A stretch of DNA of 17,162 nt from Mxb001 sp964537955 (GCA_964537955.1 CAZICY010000036.1:1-17162); one strand, 5' to 3'; positions 6,858-14,533 are shown, counted from the first letter of the stretch. Translations and numbers: made by a program. The notes: generated by a model not told the origin, from the letters alone.

Positions 6858-8585
6858 ATGCCGGGCCTCGTCGCGGAGCAGCAGCTCTCTCTGGACGACC
6901 TCGGCACGCCCCTCGCCGACGTCACCTTCGTCGTCGTCGACCTCGAGACCACGGGTGGCAAGCCTGCCGACGCGGGCATCACCGAGATCGGCGCGGTCAA
7001 GGTGCGCGGCGGCGAGGTGCTCGGCGAATACCAGACCTTCGTCAATCCGGGCGTGCCCATCCCGCCCTTCATCGCCGCGCTCACCGGCATCACCGATCGC
7101 ATGCTCGTGGGCGCGCCGTCGGTCGCCGCCGCGGTCGCGGGATTCTGGGAGTTCGCGCGCGGCGCCGTCATCGTCGCGCACAACGCCCCCTACGACATCT
7201 CGTTCCTCCGCGGGGCCGGAGACAAGGCCGACCTGCCGTGGCCGGGCCCGCGCGTGGTCGACACCGCGCGCATCGCCCGGCGGGCGATCGCTCGCGACGA
7301 GGTGCGCAACTGCAAGCTCGAGACCCTCTCGCGCTTCTTCCACTCACCCACTCCCCCGTGCCACCGGGCCCTTGACGACGCGCGCGCCACCGTGGCCGTG
7401 CTCCACGGGCTCATGGAGCGCATGGGCCCGCTCGGCGTGCACTGCCTCGAGGACCTGGTCGCCTTCGGCGGACGCACGACGCCCCAGCAGCGCACCAAGC
7501 GCCACCTGGCCGGGGATCTGCCCGAGGCGCCCGGCGTCTACGTCTTCCGCAATGCCCAGGGCCATGCGCTCTACGTCGGCACGTCGCGCAACATCCGCTC
7601 GCGCGTGCGCTCCTACTTCACCGCGTCGGAGCAGCGCAAGCGCATGTCCGAGATGGTGGGCCTCGCCGACCGCGTCGACCCCATCGTGTGCGCGACCGAC
7701 CTCGAGGCGCGCGTGCGCGAGCTCCGCCTCATCGCCGAGCACAAGCCGCCCTACAACCGACGCTCGCGCCATCCCGAGCGGCAGGTGTGGCTGGCCCTCA
7801 CTCGTGAGCCGCATCCACGCCTGGTGACGGTGAGCGCCGTGCGCGAGAGCCATCTCGCCGCGATCGGTCCCTTTGCCTCGCGCGGTGCGGCGACATTCGC
7901 TGCGGAGGCGCTTCACGAGGCGCTGCCCCTGCGCACGTGCACCGAACGCCTGCCGCGCGGCCCGCGTCGTGATGCCGGCTGCGTGCGCGGCCAGCTCGGC
8001 CAGTGCGCGGCGCCCTGCGCGCGCTCAGGCGATCCCGATGCGTACGCCGTCACGGCCCAGCAGGCACTGGCCGCCTTCAGCGGCGACACCCGCGCGGTGG
8101 TCGCGGCCATCCAGGCGCGCATGGCCGCGCTCGCCGAGGGGGGCCGATTCGAGCAGGCCCGAGCGTGGCGCGATCGCCTGGAGTCCTATGTCCGCGCGAG
8201 CGTGCGGCGGCATCGGCTGACGGCCCTCGCGGAGGCCGAGGAGGTCGTGGCCGCGCAGCTCGTCGAGGGCGCCTGGCACATCCACGTGATCCGCTACGGC
8301 CGCCTCGCGGCGGCAGGGGTTGCGGCTCGTGGTGAGGACCCGCGGCCCGTGGTCGACGCCCTCGTGCTCAGCGGCGACAGCGTCGCGCCGGGGACGGCCC
8401 TGACCGAGGAGACCGACCTGCTCTGGCGGTGGTTGATCGACGCGCGCCTTGTGCGCACGTCCGCGCCGCTGTCGCTGCCGATTCATGTCGGCGGCGAGAT
8501 GGCCGACTCCCTGCGCCGGGCGCGCGAGGCGGCCGACACCCTGCGCTACACGGCGGACCGCCGCGGGCTGAGGCCGAGCGCCTAG
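6858..8585 (+). CDS. DEDDh exonuclease fused to a UvrC/Cho-like GIY-YIG region
   Basis: Putative DNA-repair or DNA-processing nuclease of 575 residues, related to mycobacterial Rv2191. The N-terminal exonuclease domain (DnaQ/PolIII-epsilon type) shows FVVVDLETTGG (DxE), HNAPYDISFL and HRALDDARAT (HxxxxD). The central GIY-YIG domain starts at LPEAPGVYVF and has LYVGTSRNIRSRVRSYF, with AEHKPPYNRR carrying the expected Glu. A four-cysteine segment follows (Cys361, 375, 383 and 387), then a UvrB-binding-like helix pair (FEQARAWRDRLE). The C-terminal RNase H-like nuclease domain of full UvrC is not recognisable, so this resembles the N-terminal half of UvrC, or Cho, joined to an exonuclease. The start is chosen from a -10 hexamer 7 nt upstream; starting at GTG 6813 would add 15 residues. 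Its stop shares bases with the trpD stop on the other strand. Confidence 0.9.
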   Translation: MPGLVAEQQLSLDDLGTPLADVTFVVVDLETTGGKPADAGITEIGAVKVRGGEVLGEYQTFVNPGVPIPPFIAALTGITDRMLVGAPSVAAAVAGFWEFARGAVIVAHNAPYDISFLRGAGDKADLPWPGPRVVDTARIARRAIARDEVRNCKLETLSRFFHSPTPPCHRALDDARATVAVLHGLMERMGPLGVHCLEDLVAFGGRTTPQQRTKRHLAGDLPEAPGVYVFRNAQGHALYVGTSRNIRSRVRSYFTASEQRKRMSEMVGLADRVDPIVCATDLEARVRELRLIAEHKPPYNRRSRHPERQVWLALTREPHPRLVTVSAVRESHLAAIGPFASRGAATFAAEALHEALPLRTCTERLPRGPRRDAGCVRGQLGQCAAPCARSGDPDAYAVTAQQALAAFSGDTRAVVAAIQARMAALAEGGRFEQARAWRDRLESYVRASVRRHRLTALAEAEEVVAAQLVEGAWHIHVIRYGRLAAAGVAARGEDPRPVVDALVLSGDSVAPGTALTEETDLLWRWLIDARLVRTSAPLSLPIHVGGEMADSLRRAREAADTLRYTADRRGLRPSA

Positions 8586-9691
8586 GAGTGAGCGCGCAGG
8601 GCCTGCGACGTGTCGGCCCAGCGACGCAGCAGGTCACCGGCCGCACCCGACTCCACCGCCGCGCGCGCATCGACGAGATGAGCACGCACGCGATCACGCA
8701 GCGATCCCTGCACGTACTCGCCTTCAGCGGCTGCGACCGCAGCGGAATGCGCGGCCAGGGCCGCTGCCGCATTCGCGACGACGACCGCGCGTACGGCGTC
8801 GATATCGGACGGCAACGGCAGATCCGGGTGCTCACGCGGCATGCCGAACGCTGCCCGGCACACCTCCGCGTTGGTCACCGCATCTCCCCCGACGAGCGCA
8901 CCCTCCGCGATGCCGCCCATGCCGAGGTCGGCGGCCTCCAGCCGCTCCTCGCACACCTCACCGCGCGTGGTGTCCCACACCTGCGTGCCGCCGTACGGCG
9001 AGATCTCATCCCAACCATTGTCACCGCGCACGACGAGCACGCGATCGTCACGGTCGGCGAAGACCTGCGCCATCACCGGCGCCATGCGCGCATCCGAGCA
9101 GCCGATCAATCCCGCGACGGGTCTCGCCGGGTTGGTGAGCGGGCCGAGGATGTTGAAGATCGTGGGCACGCCGAGTTCGCGTCGTACGGGCGCTGCGTGC
9201 TTCATCGCCGGGTGCAGCACCTGCGCGAAGGCAAACGCGATGCCGAGCTCGCGCGCGCACGAAGCGATCGCGTCCGGCGGCAGATCGATGGCGAGACCGA
9301 GTTCCTCGAGGACGTCCGCAGTGCCGGACTTCGACGACGCCGCGCGGTTGCCGTGCTTGACGATCGTGGCCCCGCACGAAGCTGCCACGATCGCGGCCAT
9401 GGTGGAGAAGTTGACCGACCCGGACGCGTCGCCGCCGGTGCCCACGACGTCGAGCAGGATCCCGGGCACCTCGACCGGGAGGGCCGCAGCGCGCATGGCG
9501 TCGGCCGCCGCGGCAACCTCCTCGGCGGTCGCCCCCTTCGCCGCAAGGCCGAGGAGGAGCTCCCTGATCTGCTCCGGGGCGGCCTCGCCCGACATCACCT
9601 GGTCCAGGGCCCAGCGGGCCGAGTCGGCATCGAGGTCCTGGCCTTCGGCGAGGCGGCCGAGGATCAGGGGCCAGGAGGGGGACACCGGCAT
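8582..9691 (-). CDS. trpD: Anthranilate phosphoribosyltransferase (tryptophan biosynthesis)
   Basis: Transfers phosphoribose from PRPP to anthranilate, the second step from chorismate to tryptophan, in the cytoplasm. The 369 residues match the family length, slightly long. Visible motifs are the PRPP glycine loop GTGGD (84-88), SVNFST (92-97), KHGNRAASSKSG (112-123) and the magnesium-binding Asp228-Glu229 in NGWDEIS. NPARP (187-191) is also typical. It stands apart from other trp genes, as in Mycobacterium where trpD lies alone beside the same exonuclease and cytochrome genes. The ATG at 9691 has a moderate GGTGGGG ribosome-binding site. It begins 45 bp after the orphan receiver gene stop, so the two are probably one transcript. 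The 3' end abuts the convergent exonuclease gene with the two TAG stops overlapping. Confidence 0.96.
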   Translation of the reverse strand: MPVSPSWPLILGRLAEGQDLDADSARWALDQVMSGEAAPEQIRELLLGLAAKGATAEEVAAAADAMRAAALPVEVPGILLDVVGTGGDASGSVNFSTMAAIVAASCGATIVKHGNRAASSKSGTADVLEELGLAIDLPPDAIASCARELGIAFAFAQVLHPAMKHAAPVRRELGVPTIFNILGPLTNPARPVAGLIGCSDARMAPVMAQVFADRDDRVLVVRGDNGWDEISPYGGTQVWDTTRGEVCEERLEAADLGMGGIAEGALVGGDAVTNAEVCRAAFGMPREHPDLPLPSDIDAVRAVVVANAAAALAAHSAAVAAAEGEYVQGSLRDRVRAHLVDARAAVESGAAGDLLRRWADTSQALRAHS

Positions 9692-9736
9692 CAGCGGCGC
9701 CCCACCATCGCAAAAGCGGGCATATCGCCCATACCG

Positions 9737-10162
9737 CTAGCGGACCGGCAGGCCGGCGAGGCGCTGGCGCAGAAGGGCGGCCGTCGTGTCGGCCAGCACC
9801 ATGGGATCGAGCGGGCGGGGCACGACCCCGTCTGCCCGCGACCAGGTGGCCAGCCAGGCGTCCTGAGGGCGGCCGGTAAGCACCAGCACGGGCGGGCAGG
9901 CGTAGATCTCGTCCTTGAGCTGCCTGCAGACGCCCATTCCGCCTGCAGGGGCGGCCTCCCCGTCCAGGATGGCCAGGTCGACGCCACCGGCGTCCATCGC
10001 CTTGAGGACGGCCGGGAGAGTGGCGCACTCCAGGTAGCGCAGGGCGGGGAGCTCGGGCGCGGGACGCCGGCCCAGAGCACGGAGCACTTCCTCCCGGGCC
10101 GTGCGGTCATCGCTGTAGACCAGGACCGCCAGGGTGGCGGCAGGGGCGTCGGCATCCGTCAC
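9737..10162 (-). CDS. Orphan receiver-domain (CheY-like) protein
   Basis: A 141-residue stand-alone receiver-like domain with no DNA-binding or output domain. The N-terminus LAVLVYSDDRTAREEV gives the beta1 strand and acidic pair (Asp18-Asp19). LAILDGE puts the phosphoacceptor at Asp67, and VLVLTGR gives the switch Thr at 96. The usual invariant Lys of the K-P motif is Arg116 (VVPRPL), so normal phosphorylation-driven switching is doubtful. The spacing of the remaining motifs is intact, so it is not a broken gene. The GTG start is supported by TAGCCT lying exactly 6 nt upstream (leaderless). It is divergent from ctaE across 76 bp and probably co-transcribed with trpD. A role in controlling respiratory genes is only inference from position. 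Confidence 0.78.
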   Translation of the reverse strand: MTDADAPAATLAVLVYSDDRTAREEVLRALGRRPAPELPALRYLECATLPAVLKAMDAGGVDLAILDGEAAPAGGMGVCRQLKDEIYACPPVLVLTGRPQDAWLATWSRADGVVPRPLDPMVLADTTAALLRQRLAGLPVR

Positions 10163-10168
10163 GGCGTC

Positions 10169-10174
10169 AGGCTA
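10169..10174 (-). promoter_or_regulatory. -10 element (TAGCCT) for leaderless start of the orphan receiver
   Basis: On the reverse strand TAGCCT is followed by GACGCC and then GTG at 10162. The spacing is identical to that at the zinc-ribbon and transpeptidase genes, and no ribosome-binding site is seen. Its expected -35 region falls inside the inverted repeat at 10193-10210. Confidence 0.6.
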
Positions 10175-10192
10175 CCGGGATCCTGCTCTCCC

Positions 10193-10210
10193 GGGGGGTC
10201 TGCACCCCCC
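10193..10210. promoter_or_regulatory. Perfect inverted repeat between receiver gene and ctaE, candidate operator
   Basis: GGGGGGT-CTGC-ACCCCCC is a perfect 7-bp inverted repeat with a 4-nt spacer, lying in the 76-bp divergent intergenic region. Its centre is nearly equidistant from the receiver -10 element (10169-10174) and the weaker ctaE candidate (10227-10232). It therefore covers the expected -35 region of both. There is no upstream gene on either strand for it to terminate, which favours a regulatory site. The binding protein is unknown. Confidence 0.5.
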
Positions 10211-10226
10211 TCATGGCTCCCTCTGG

Positions 10227-10232
10227 CAGAGT
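10227..10232 (+). promoter_or_regulatory. Weak -10 candidate (CAGAGT) for ctaE
   Basis: CAGAGT is followed by GGGGCT and then the GTG at 10239, the same 6-nt spacing as the leaderless starts nearby. The hexamer matches the consensus poorly (A, A and final T only), so this is tentative. Confidence 0.3.
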
Positions 10233-10238
10233 GGGGCT

Positions 10239-10847
10239 GTGGCGACCACGACACCTCCCGTGCCTCCGGCCTTCGCGCACGCGCCGGCCAATCGGCCCAA
10301 CGCCGTGGCCATCGGCACCATCGTCTGGCTGTCCAGCGAGCTCATGTTCTTCGCCGGCCTGTTCGCCATGTACTTCACACTCAGGGCGGTCAACCCCGAG
10401 CTGTGGGCCCAGGAGACGCAGCTGCTCAACATCCCCTTCGCGAGCGTCAACACCACGATCCTGGTGCTCTCGTCGGTGACCTGCCAGCTCGGTGTCTTCG
10501 CCGCCGAGCGCGGCGACGTCAAGGGGCTGCGTCGATGGTTCATCATCACGTTCCTCATGGGCTCGGTCTTCATCGCGGGCCAGGTCTTCGAGTACGCCGA
10601 ACTCGTGCACAAGGGACTCACCCTTCAGAGCAGCGCGTACGGCTCCGCCTTCTACCTGACGACCGGCTTCCACGGCCTGCACGTGGTCGGCGGCCTCATC
10701 GCCTTCCTGCTCGTGCTCGCGACGACCTACGTCGTCAAGCGATTCACGCACGACCAGGCCACGCGCGCGATCGTCGTGTCCTACTACTGGCACTTCGTCG
10801 ACGTCGTCTGGATCGCACTGTTCTTCATGATCTACATCCTCAAGTAA
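10239..10847 (+). CDS. ctaE: Cytochrome c oxidase subunit III (aa3-type)
   Basis: Structural membrane subunit of the aa3 terminal oxidase that reduces oxygen to water. The 202 residues and five hydrophobic segments match the short actinobacterial form (no first two helices of mitochondrial subunit III). Recognisable stretches are IGTIVWLSSELMFFAGLFA at the first helix, TTGFHGLHVVGG in the middle and the C-terminal YYWHFVDVVWIALF. The start is GTG 10239: the protein then begins VATTTPPVP, as short cytoplasmic N-termini of relatives do. The in-frame extension upstream would run into the divergent receiver gene and is Pro/Gly-rich. It is the first gene of the ctaE-qcrCAB cluster, 52 bp before qcrC. 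Confidence 0.95.
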   Translation: MATTTPPVPPAFAHAPANRPNAVAIGTIVWLSSELMFFAGLFAMYFTLRAVNPELWAQETQLLNIPFASVNTTILVLSSVTCQLGVFAAERGDVKGLRRWFIITFLMGSVFIAGQVFEYAELVHKGLTLQSSAYGSAFYLTTGFHGLHVVGGLIAFLLVLATTYVVKRFTHDQATRAIVVSYYWHFVDVVWIALFFMIYILK

Positions 10848-10860
10848 CGTCACCACCACA

Positions 10861-10876
10861 TAAGCGCTCGGGCTTA
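10861..10876 (+). other. Small hairpin between ctaE and qcrC
   Basis: TAAGC (10861-10865) pairs perfectly with GCTTA (10872-10876) around a 6-nt loop, in the 52-bp gap between ctaE and qcrC. There is no T-tract, so it is not a convincing terminator. It could be an mRNA processing or stability element, or chance. Confidence 0.25.
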
Positions 10877-10899
10877 GACACAGGACGGAAGGGACACGC

Positions 10900-11688
10900 G
10901 TGAAGGGACTGGCGGCCCGGCGGCGCAATCCGATCGTGGCCTCGGTGCTACTGCTCGTGGCGCTCCTCGGCGTCGGCGGCGTCTACGCGGTCGCCACGAC
11001 CGCCGCGCCCGCAGAGGCAGTGGCGACGATGGACCAGACGGCGATCGACGAGGGCAAGCGCCTCTACCTAGAGGGCTGCTCCTCCTGCCACGGCCTCAAC
11101 GCCCAGGGCACGAGCAACGGCCCCACCCTCATCGGCGTCGGCGCCGCATCCGTCCACTTCCAGGTCGCCACCGGTCGCATGCCCATGGCGGCACCCGCGG
11201 CGCAGGCACCGACGAAGCCCGCCGACTACAACGAGGCGGAGATCGCCGCGATGGCGGCGTACATCGCCTCGCTTGGCCCCGGCCCCGCGATCCCCACCGC
11301 TGAGCAGCTCGACTACTCCGACGCCGACATCGCCGAGGGCGGTGTGCTCTTCCGCATCAACTGCGCCCAGTGCCACCAGGCCGCGGGCGGCGGCGGAGCG
11401 CTCACGGAGGGCAAGTACGCGCCCAGCCTCATGAAGGCCACCCCGCAGGAGATCTACGAGGCGATGCTCACCGGGCCGCAGAACATGCCCGTGTTCGGTG
11501 ACGGCACCCTGCCGGTCGAGGACAAGCAGGCGATCATCGCCTACATCATGGATCTGCAGGAGGCGCCCAGCCCGGGAGGCATGGCACTCGGGCGCATCGG
11601 GCCCGTCGCCGAGGGCCTGCTCCTGTGGGGCGGCGTCATGGCGGCCTTCGTCGGCCTCGCCGTGTGGATTGGAATCAGGGCACGATGA
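10900..11688 (+). CDS. qcrC: Diheme cytochrome c subunit of the menaquinol:cytochrome c reductase (bcc complex)
   Basis: A 262-residue membrane-anchored cytochrome cc that accepts electrons from the Rieske protein and passes them to the CuA site of the aa3 oxidase, replacing a soluble cytochrome c. There is an N-terminal membrane segment (about 12-33) and a C-terminal one (about 236-258). Between them are two c-type domains with heme motifs CSSCH (60-64) and CAQCH (155-159). Candidate axial methionines sit in GRMPM and in NMPVFGDG. The GTG start has a good ribosome-binding site (GGAAGGGA) a few bases upstream. The stop overlaps the qcrA ATG by 4 bp (ATGA). Confidence 0.96.
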   Translation: MKGLAARRRNPIVASVLLLVALLGVGGVYAVATTAAPAEAVATMDQTAIDEGKRLYLEGCSSCHGLNAQGTSNGPTLIGVGAASVHFQVATGRMPMAAPAAQAPTKPADYNEAEIAAMAAYIASLGPGPAIPTAEQLDYSDADIAEGGVLFRINCAQCHQAAGGGGALTEGKYAPSLMKATPQEIYEAMLTGPQNMPVFGDGTLPVEDKQAIIAYIMDLQEAPSPGGMALGRIGPVAEGLLLWGGVMAAFVGLAVWIGIRAR

Positions 11689-12791
11689 GCGACCTCACCA
11701 CGCGCGACGGCGCGAGCACTCCGGACCACGGTCACGACCACGGGGACGTCCCCGCCGACGACCTGGCCCGGCCGCTCTACCAGGGCCCCGGCGGCCTGCC
11801 CGCCGCCGACATGCCCCACCGCCCTCGCCGCAGCGACTTCGATCCCAAGGCCGCGCGGCGCGCCGAGCGCCAGGTCGCGGGCCTGTTCATGCTCTCCATG
11901 CTCATGGTCGTCCTCTTCGTGGTGGCCTACATCGCGATCGACCCCTACACCGACGTCTACATCCCGGTGTTCGGCGAGGTGGGCGCCCAGAACTTCGCCC
12001 TCGGACTCACCTTCGGCCTGGGCGTGTTCTGCATCGGCGCGGGCGCCATCCAGTGGGCCAAGAAGCTCATGCCCGACGTCGAGGTCGTCCAGCAGCGCCA
12101 CTCCCTCGCCTCCACCCCGCACGAGGATGTCGAGGCCGCCGAGCAGTACGAGCGCGGCAAGGAGGAGTCGGGCTTCGCGCAGTACAAGATCATCCGCCGC
12201 ACGCTCATCGCGGCTCTCGCGCTCTTCCCGATCCCCCTGATCGTCATGCTGCGCGACCTGTGGAGCCCCAAGAACGGCGGCTTCGGCCCCAGCCCCGTGG
12301 AAGTGCTCAGCACGACCGCGTGGGTCGAGGGCATGCCCATCGTCACGGATGGCACCTACGTCAAGCTCCGCCCCGAGGACATCCCCGTCGGCGGGCTCGT
12401 CTCGGCGCTGCCCGAGAACATCATGGAAATCCAGGAGGAGGAGCACAACCTCAACGCCCGCGGCAAGGCGGCCATCATCCTCGTGCGCATGGAGCCCGAC
12501 GAGATCCGCGCCCAGCAGGGCGACGGCTGGGACTACCAGGGGATCCTCGCCTACTCCAAGATCTGCACCCACGTGGGCTGCCCCATCGCCCTCTACGAGC
12601 ACCGCACGCATCACCTGCTCTGCCCGTGCCACCAGTCGACCTTCGACCTGGCCGACGCGGGCAATGTCATTTTCGGGCCTGCGGCTCGGCGCATGCCCCA
12701 GTTGCCGATTGGTGTCAATGAGGAAGGATTCCTCGTAGCAAAGGCACCCTTCGCTGAGCCCGTTGGGCCGAGTTTCTGGGAGCGCGGATGA
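11685..12791 (+). CDS. qcrA: Rieske iron-sulfur subunit of the bcc complex
   Basis: The 368-residue subunit that takes the first electron from menaquinol and hands it to cytochrome cc. The N-terminal ~60 residues are cytoplasmic and begin with a His/Asp-rich stretch (DHGHDHGD). Three membrane segments follow (about 66-86, 100-122 and 168-188), the actinobacterial arrangement. The C-terminal Rieske fold has CTHVGC (294-299) and CPCHQS (313-318). Cys294, His296, Cys313 and His316 bind the [2Fe-2S] cluster, and Cys299-Cys315 should form the disulfide. GPAARRMPQLP is the usual proline-loop region. The start ATG overlaps the qcrC stop; the end overlaps the qcrB ATG. The last ~43 codons (12660-12788) use many A/T-ending codons, unlike the rest of the gene. 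Confidence 0.96.
   Translation: MSDLTTRDGASTPDHGHDHGDVPADDLARPLYQGPGGLPAADMPHRPRRSDFDPKAARRAERQVAGLFMLSMLMVVLFVVAYIAIDPYTDVYIPVFGEVGAQNFALGLTFGLGVFCIGAGAIQWAKKLMPDVEVVQQRHSLASTPHEDVEAAEQYERGKEESGFAQYKIIRRTLIAALALFPIPLIVMLRDLWSPKNGGFGPSPVEVLSTTAWVEGMPIVTDGTYVKLRPEDIPVGGLVSALPENIMEIQEEEHNLNARGKAAIILVRMEPDEIRAQQGDGWDYQGILAYSKICTHVGCPIALYEHRTHHLLCPCHQSTFDLADAGNVIFGPAARRMPQLPIGVNEEGFLVAKAPFAEPVGPSFWERG
12720..12734 (+). other. Small perfect hairpin inside the atypical 3' end of qcrA
   Basis: GAGGAA (12720-12725) pairs with TTCCTC (12729-12734) around a 3-nt loop, about 55 bases before the qcrB start. It lies in the segment where qcrA codon use changes abruptly. It may be an RNA element affecting qcrB translation or mRNA processing, or chance. 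Confidence 0.3.
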
Positions 12792-14533
12792 GCACTACGG
12801 AGAAGGTCGGCGAGTCCGTCGCCACCTACGTCGACCAGCGGGTCGGCTCCAACCGATTCCTGGGCCGCAGCCTGAAGAAGGTCTTCCCCGACCACTGGTC
12901 CTTCATGCTGGGTGAGATCGCCCTCTACAGCTTCATCATCGTGCTGCTCACCGGCGTCTTCCTCACGTTCTTCTACAAGCCGAGCATGGTCGAGGTCGTC
13001 TACGACGGGTCCTACGTTCCCCTCAAGGGCATCTACATGACCGAGGCCTACGCCTCGACCCTCGACATCTCCTTCGACGTCCGCGGCGGCCTACTCATCC
13101 GCCAAATGCACCACTGGGCAGCCCTGCTCTTCATCGCCGCGATGGCCGTCCACATGTTCCGCGTGTTCTTCACCGGCGCCTTCCGCAAGCCCCGCGAGTT
13201 CAACTGGGTCATCGGCATCGCACTGATCACCCTCGGTCTCGGCGCCGGCTTCTCCGGCTACTCCCTGCCCGACGACCTGCTCTCCGGCACCGGCCTGCAG
13301 ATCGCACGCGGCATCGTCCAGGCGATCCCCATCGTCGGAACGTGGGGTGCCTTCCTGCTCTTCGACGGCGAGTTCCCCGGCACGGAGTTCATCTCCCGCC
13401 TCTACGCCGTGCACATCCTGCTCATCCCCGGACTCATCCTGGCCCTGATCACCATCCACCTGATGATGGTGTGGACCCAGAAGCACACGCAGTTCCCCGG
13501 ACCCGGCCGCACCAACGACAACGTCGTGGGCTACCCGCTCATGCCGATCTACATGGCCAAGGCCGGCGGCTTCTTCTTCGTCGTGTTCGGCGTGACCGCG
13601 CTCATCTCCGGGCTCTTCACCATCAACCCGATCTGGATCTTCGGGCCCTACACACCCGATCAGGTGGGCGCCGGGTCGCAGCCTGACTGGTACATCGGCT
13701 GGCTCGACGGCGCGCTGCGGATCTTCCCCAACATCGAGACGGTGCTCTTCGGCTACACGATCTCGTGGAACATCTTCATCCCCGCCGTCATCCTGCCCGG
13801 CATCGTCTTCACCGTCGCCGCGCTCTATCCCTTCCTCGAGGCGTGGGTGACTGGCGACAAGCGCGACCAGAACCTCCTCGACCGCCCGCGCAACGCCCCG
13901 ACCCGCACGGGCCTCGGCGTCATGGCGATCACCTTCTACGTCCTGCTCTTCATCGGCGGCGGCAACGACGTGGTCGCTATCACCTTCGACCTGTCGATCA
14001 ACGCGATCATCTGGTTCCTGAGGATCGCCGTGATCGTGCTACCTCCCATCGCCTTCCTCATCACGCGCCGCATCTGCATCGGCCTGCAGCGCAAGGACCG
14101 CGAGAAGCTCCTGCACGGCTACGAGTCCGGTCGCATCCTGCGCCTGCCGCACGGCGAGTTCATCGAGGTGCACGAGCCGCTCACGGTCAAGGAGCGCGCC
14201 GTCCTGGAGTCGGCCATCGAGGCCTACCGCGCACCGCTGCCGGCACCCGAGAAGGTCGATGCCAACGGCGTGGCCAACAAGCACTACCGCCGCGACCTCA
14301 TCCGTTACAAGCTCTCGCGCTGGTTCTACGCCGACGACATCGTGCCGCCGACCCGCGCGGAGATCGAGGCCGGACAGGCTCATGTGTCCCACTCCGCCGC
14401 ACTCGAGGCACCACTGCACGAGTTCGACGAGAAGGAGACCGTGATGGTGCCCTTCCACGGCGGCGTCCTGCACACCGAGGGCGAGCCCGCCACCAACCGC
14501 GAGCAACTCGAGGAGCGCGGGGGCAACCTCTAG
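12788..14533 (+). CDS. qcrB: Cytochrome b subunit of the menaquinol:cytochrome c reductase
   Basis: Integral-membrane core of the bcc complex, holding hemes bH and bL and both quinone sites. The 581 residues include the actinobacterial C-terminal extension. Histidines suited to heme ligation are at 108/109 and 122 (RQMHHW and AVHMFR) and at 209 and 224 (AVHILL and TIHLMM). The Qo-site motif is PDWY (299-302), the form usual in actinobacteria in place of PEWY. The ~160-residue tail after ITRRICIGLQRKDRE is hydrophilic and cytoplasmic. The ATG overlaps the qcrA stop (ATGA) with a GGGAG ribosome-binding site ahead. It is the last gene of the cluster, ending 25 bp before a strong hairpin. QcrB is the known target of imidazopyridine-type inhibitors in mycobacteria. 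Confidence 0.97.
   Translation: MSTTEKVGESVATYVDQRVGSNRFLGRSLKKVFPDHWSFMLGEIALYSFIIVLLTGVFLTFFYKPSMVEVVYDGSYVPLKGIYMTEAYASTLDISFDVRGGLLIRQMHHWAALLFIAAMAVHMFRVFFTGAFRKPREFNWVIGIALITLGLGAGFSGYSLPDDLLSGTGLQIARGIVQAIPIVGTWGAFLLFDGEFPGTEFISRLYAVHILLIPGLILALITIHLMMVWTQKHTQFPGPGRTNDNVVGYPLMPIYMAKAGGFFFVVFGVTALISGLFTINPIWIFGPYTPDQVGAGSQPDWYIGWLDGALRIFPNIETVLFGYTISWNIFIPAVILPGIVFTVAALYPFLEAWVTGDKRDQNLLDRPRNAPTRTGLGVMAITFYVLLFIGGGNDVVAITFDLSINAIIWFLRIAVIVLPPIAFLITRRICIGLQRKDREKLLHGYESGRILRLPHGEFIEVHEPLTVKERAVLESAIEAYRAPLPAPEKVDANGVANKHYRRDLIRYKLSRWFYADDIVPPTRAEIEAGQAHVSHSAALEAPLHEFDEKETVMVPFHGGVLHTEGEPATNREQLEERGGNL

Noticed and set aside
10134..10238. N-terminal extension of CtaE to an upstream ATG at 10134
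   Set aside because: It would overlap the divergent receiver gene and its promoter, is Gly/Pro-rich, and exceeds the usual ~200-residue family length.
8429..10903. An 824-codon open frame on the forward strand, antisense to trpD and the receiver gene
   Set aside because: Its product is Arg/His/Gly-rich with no recognisable domain. It runs over three well-supported genes (exonuclease tail, trpD, ctaE) and is explained by the third-position G/C bias of trpD on the other strand.
12660..12791. The low-GC end of qcrA as an insertion or frameshift
   Set aside because: The reading frame is continuous and the encoded residues (GPAARRMPQLP onwards) match the family; only synonymous usage differs.
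12788..14533. PDWY instead of PEWY at the Qo site of QcrB as an anomaly
   Set aside because: This variant is normal for actinobacterial cytochrome b and is not evidence of unusual chemistry.
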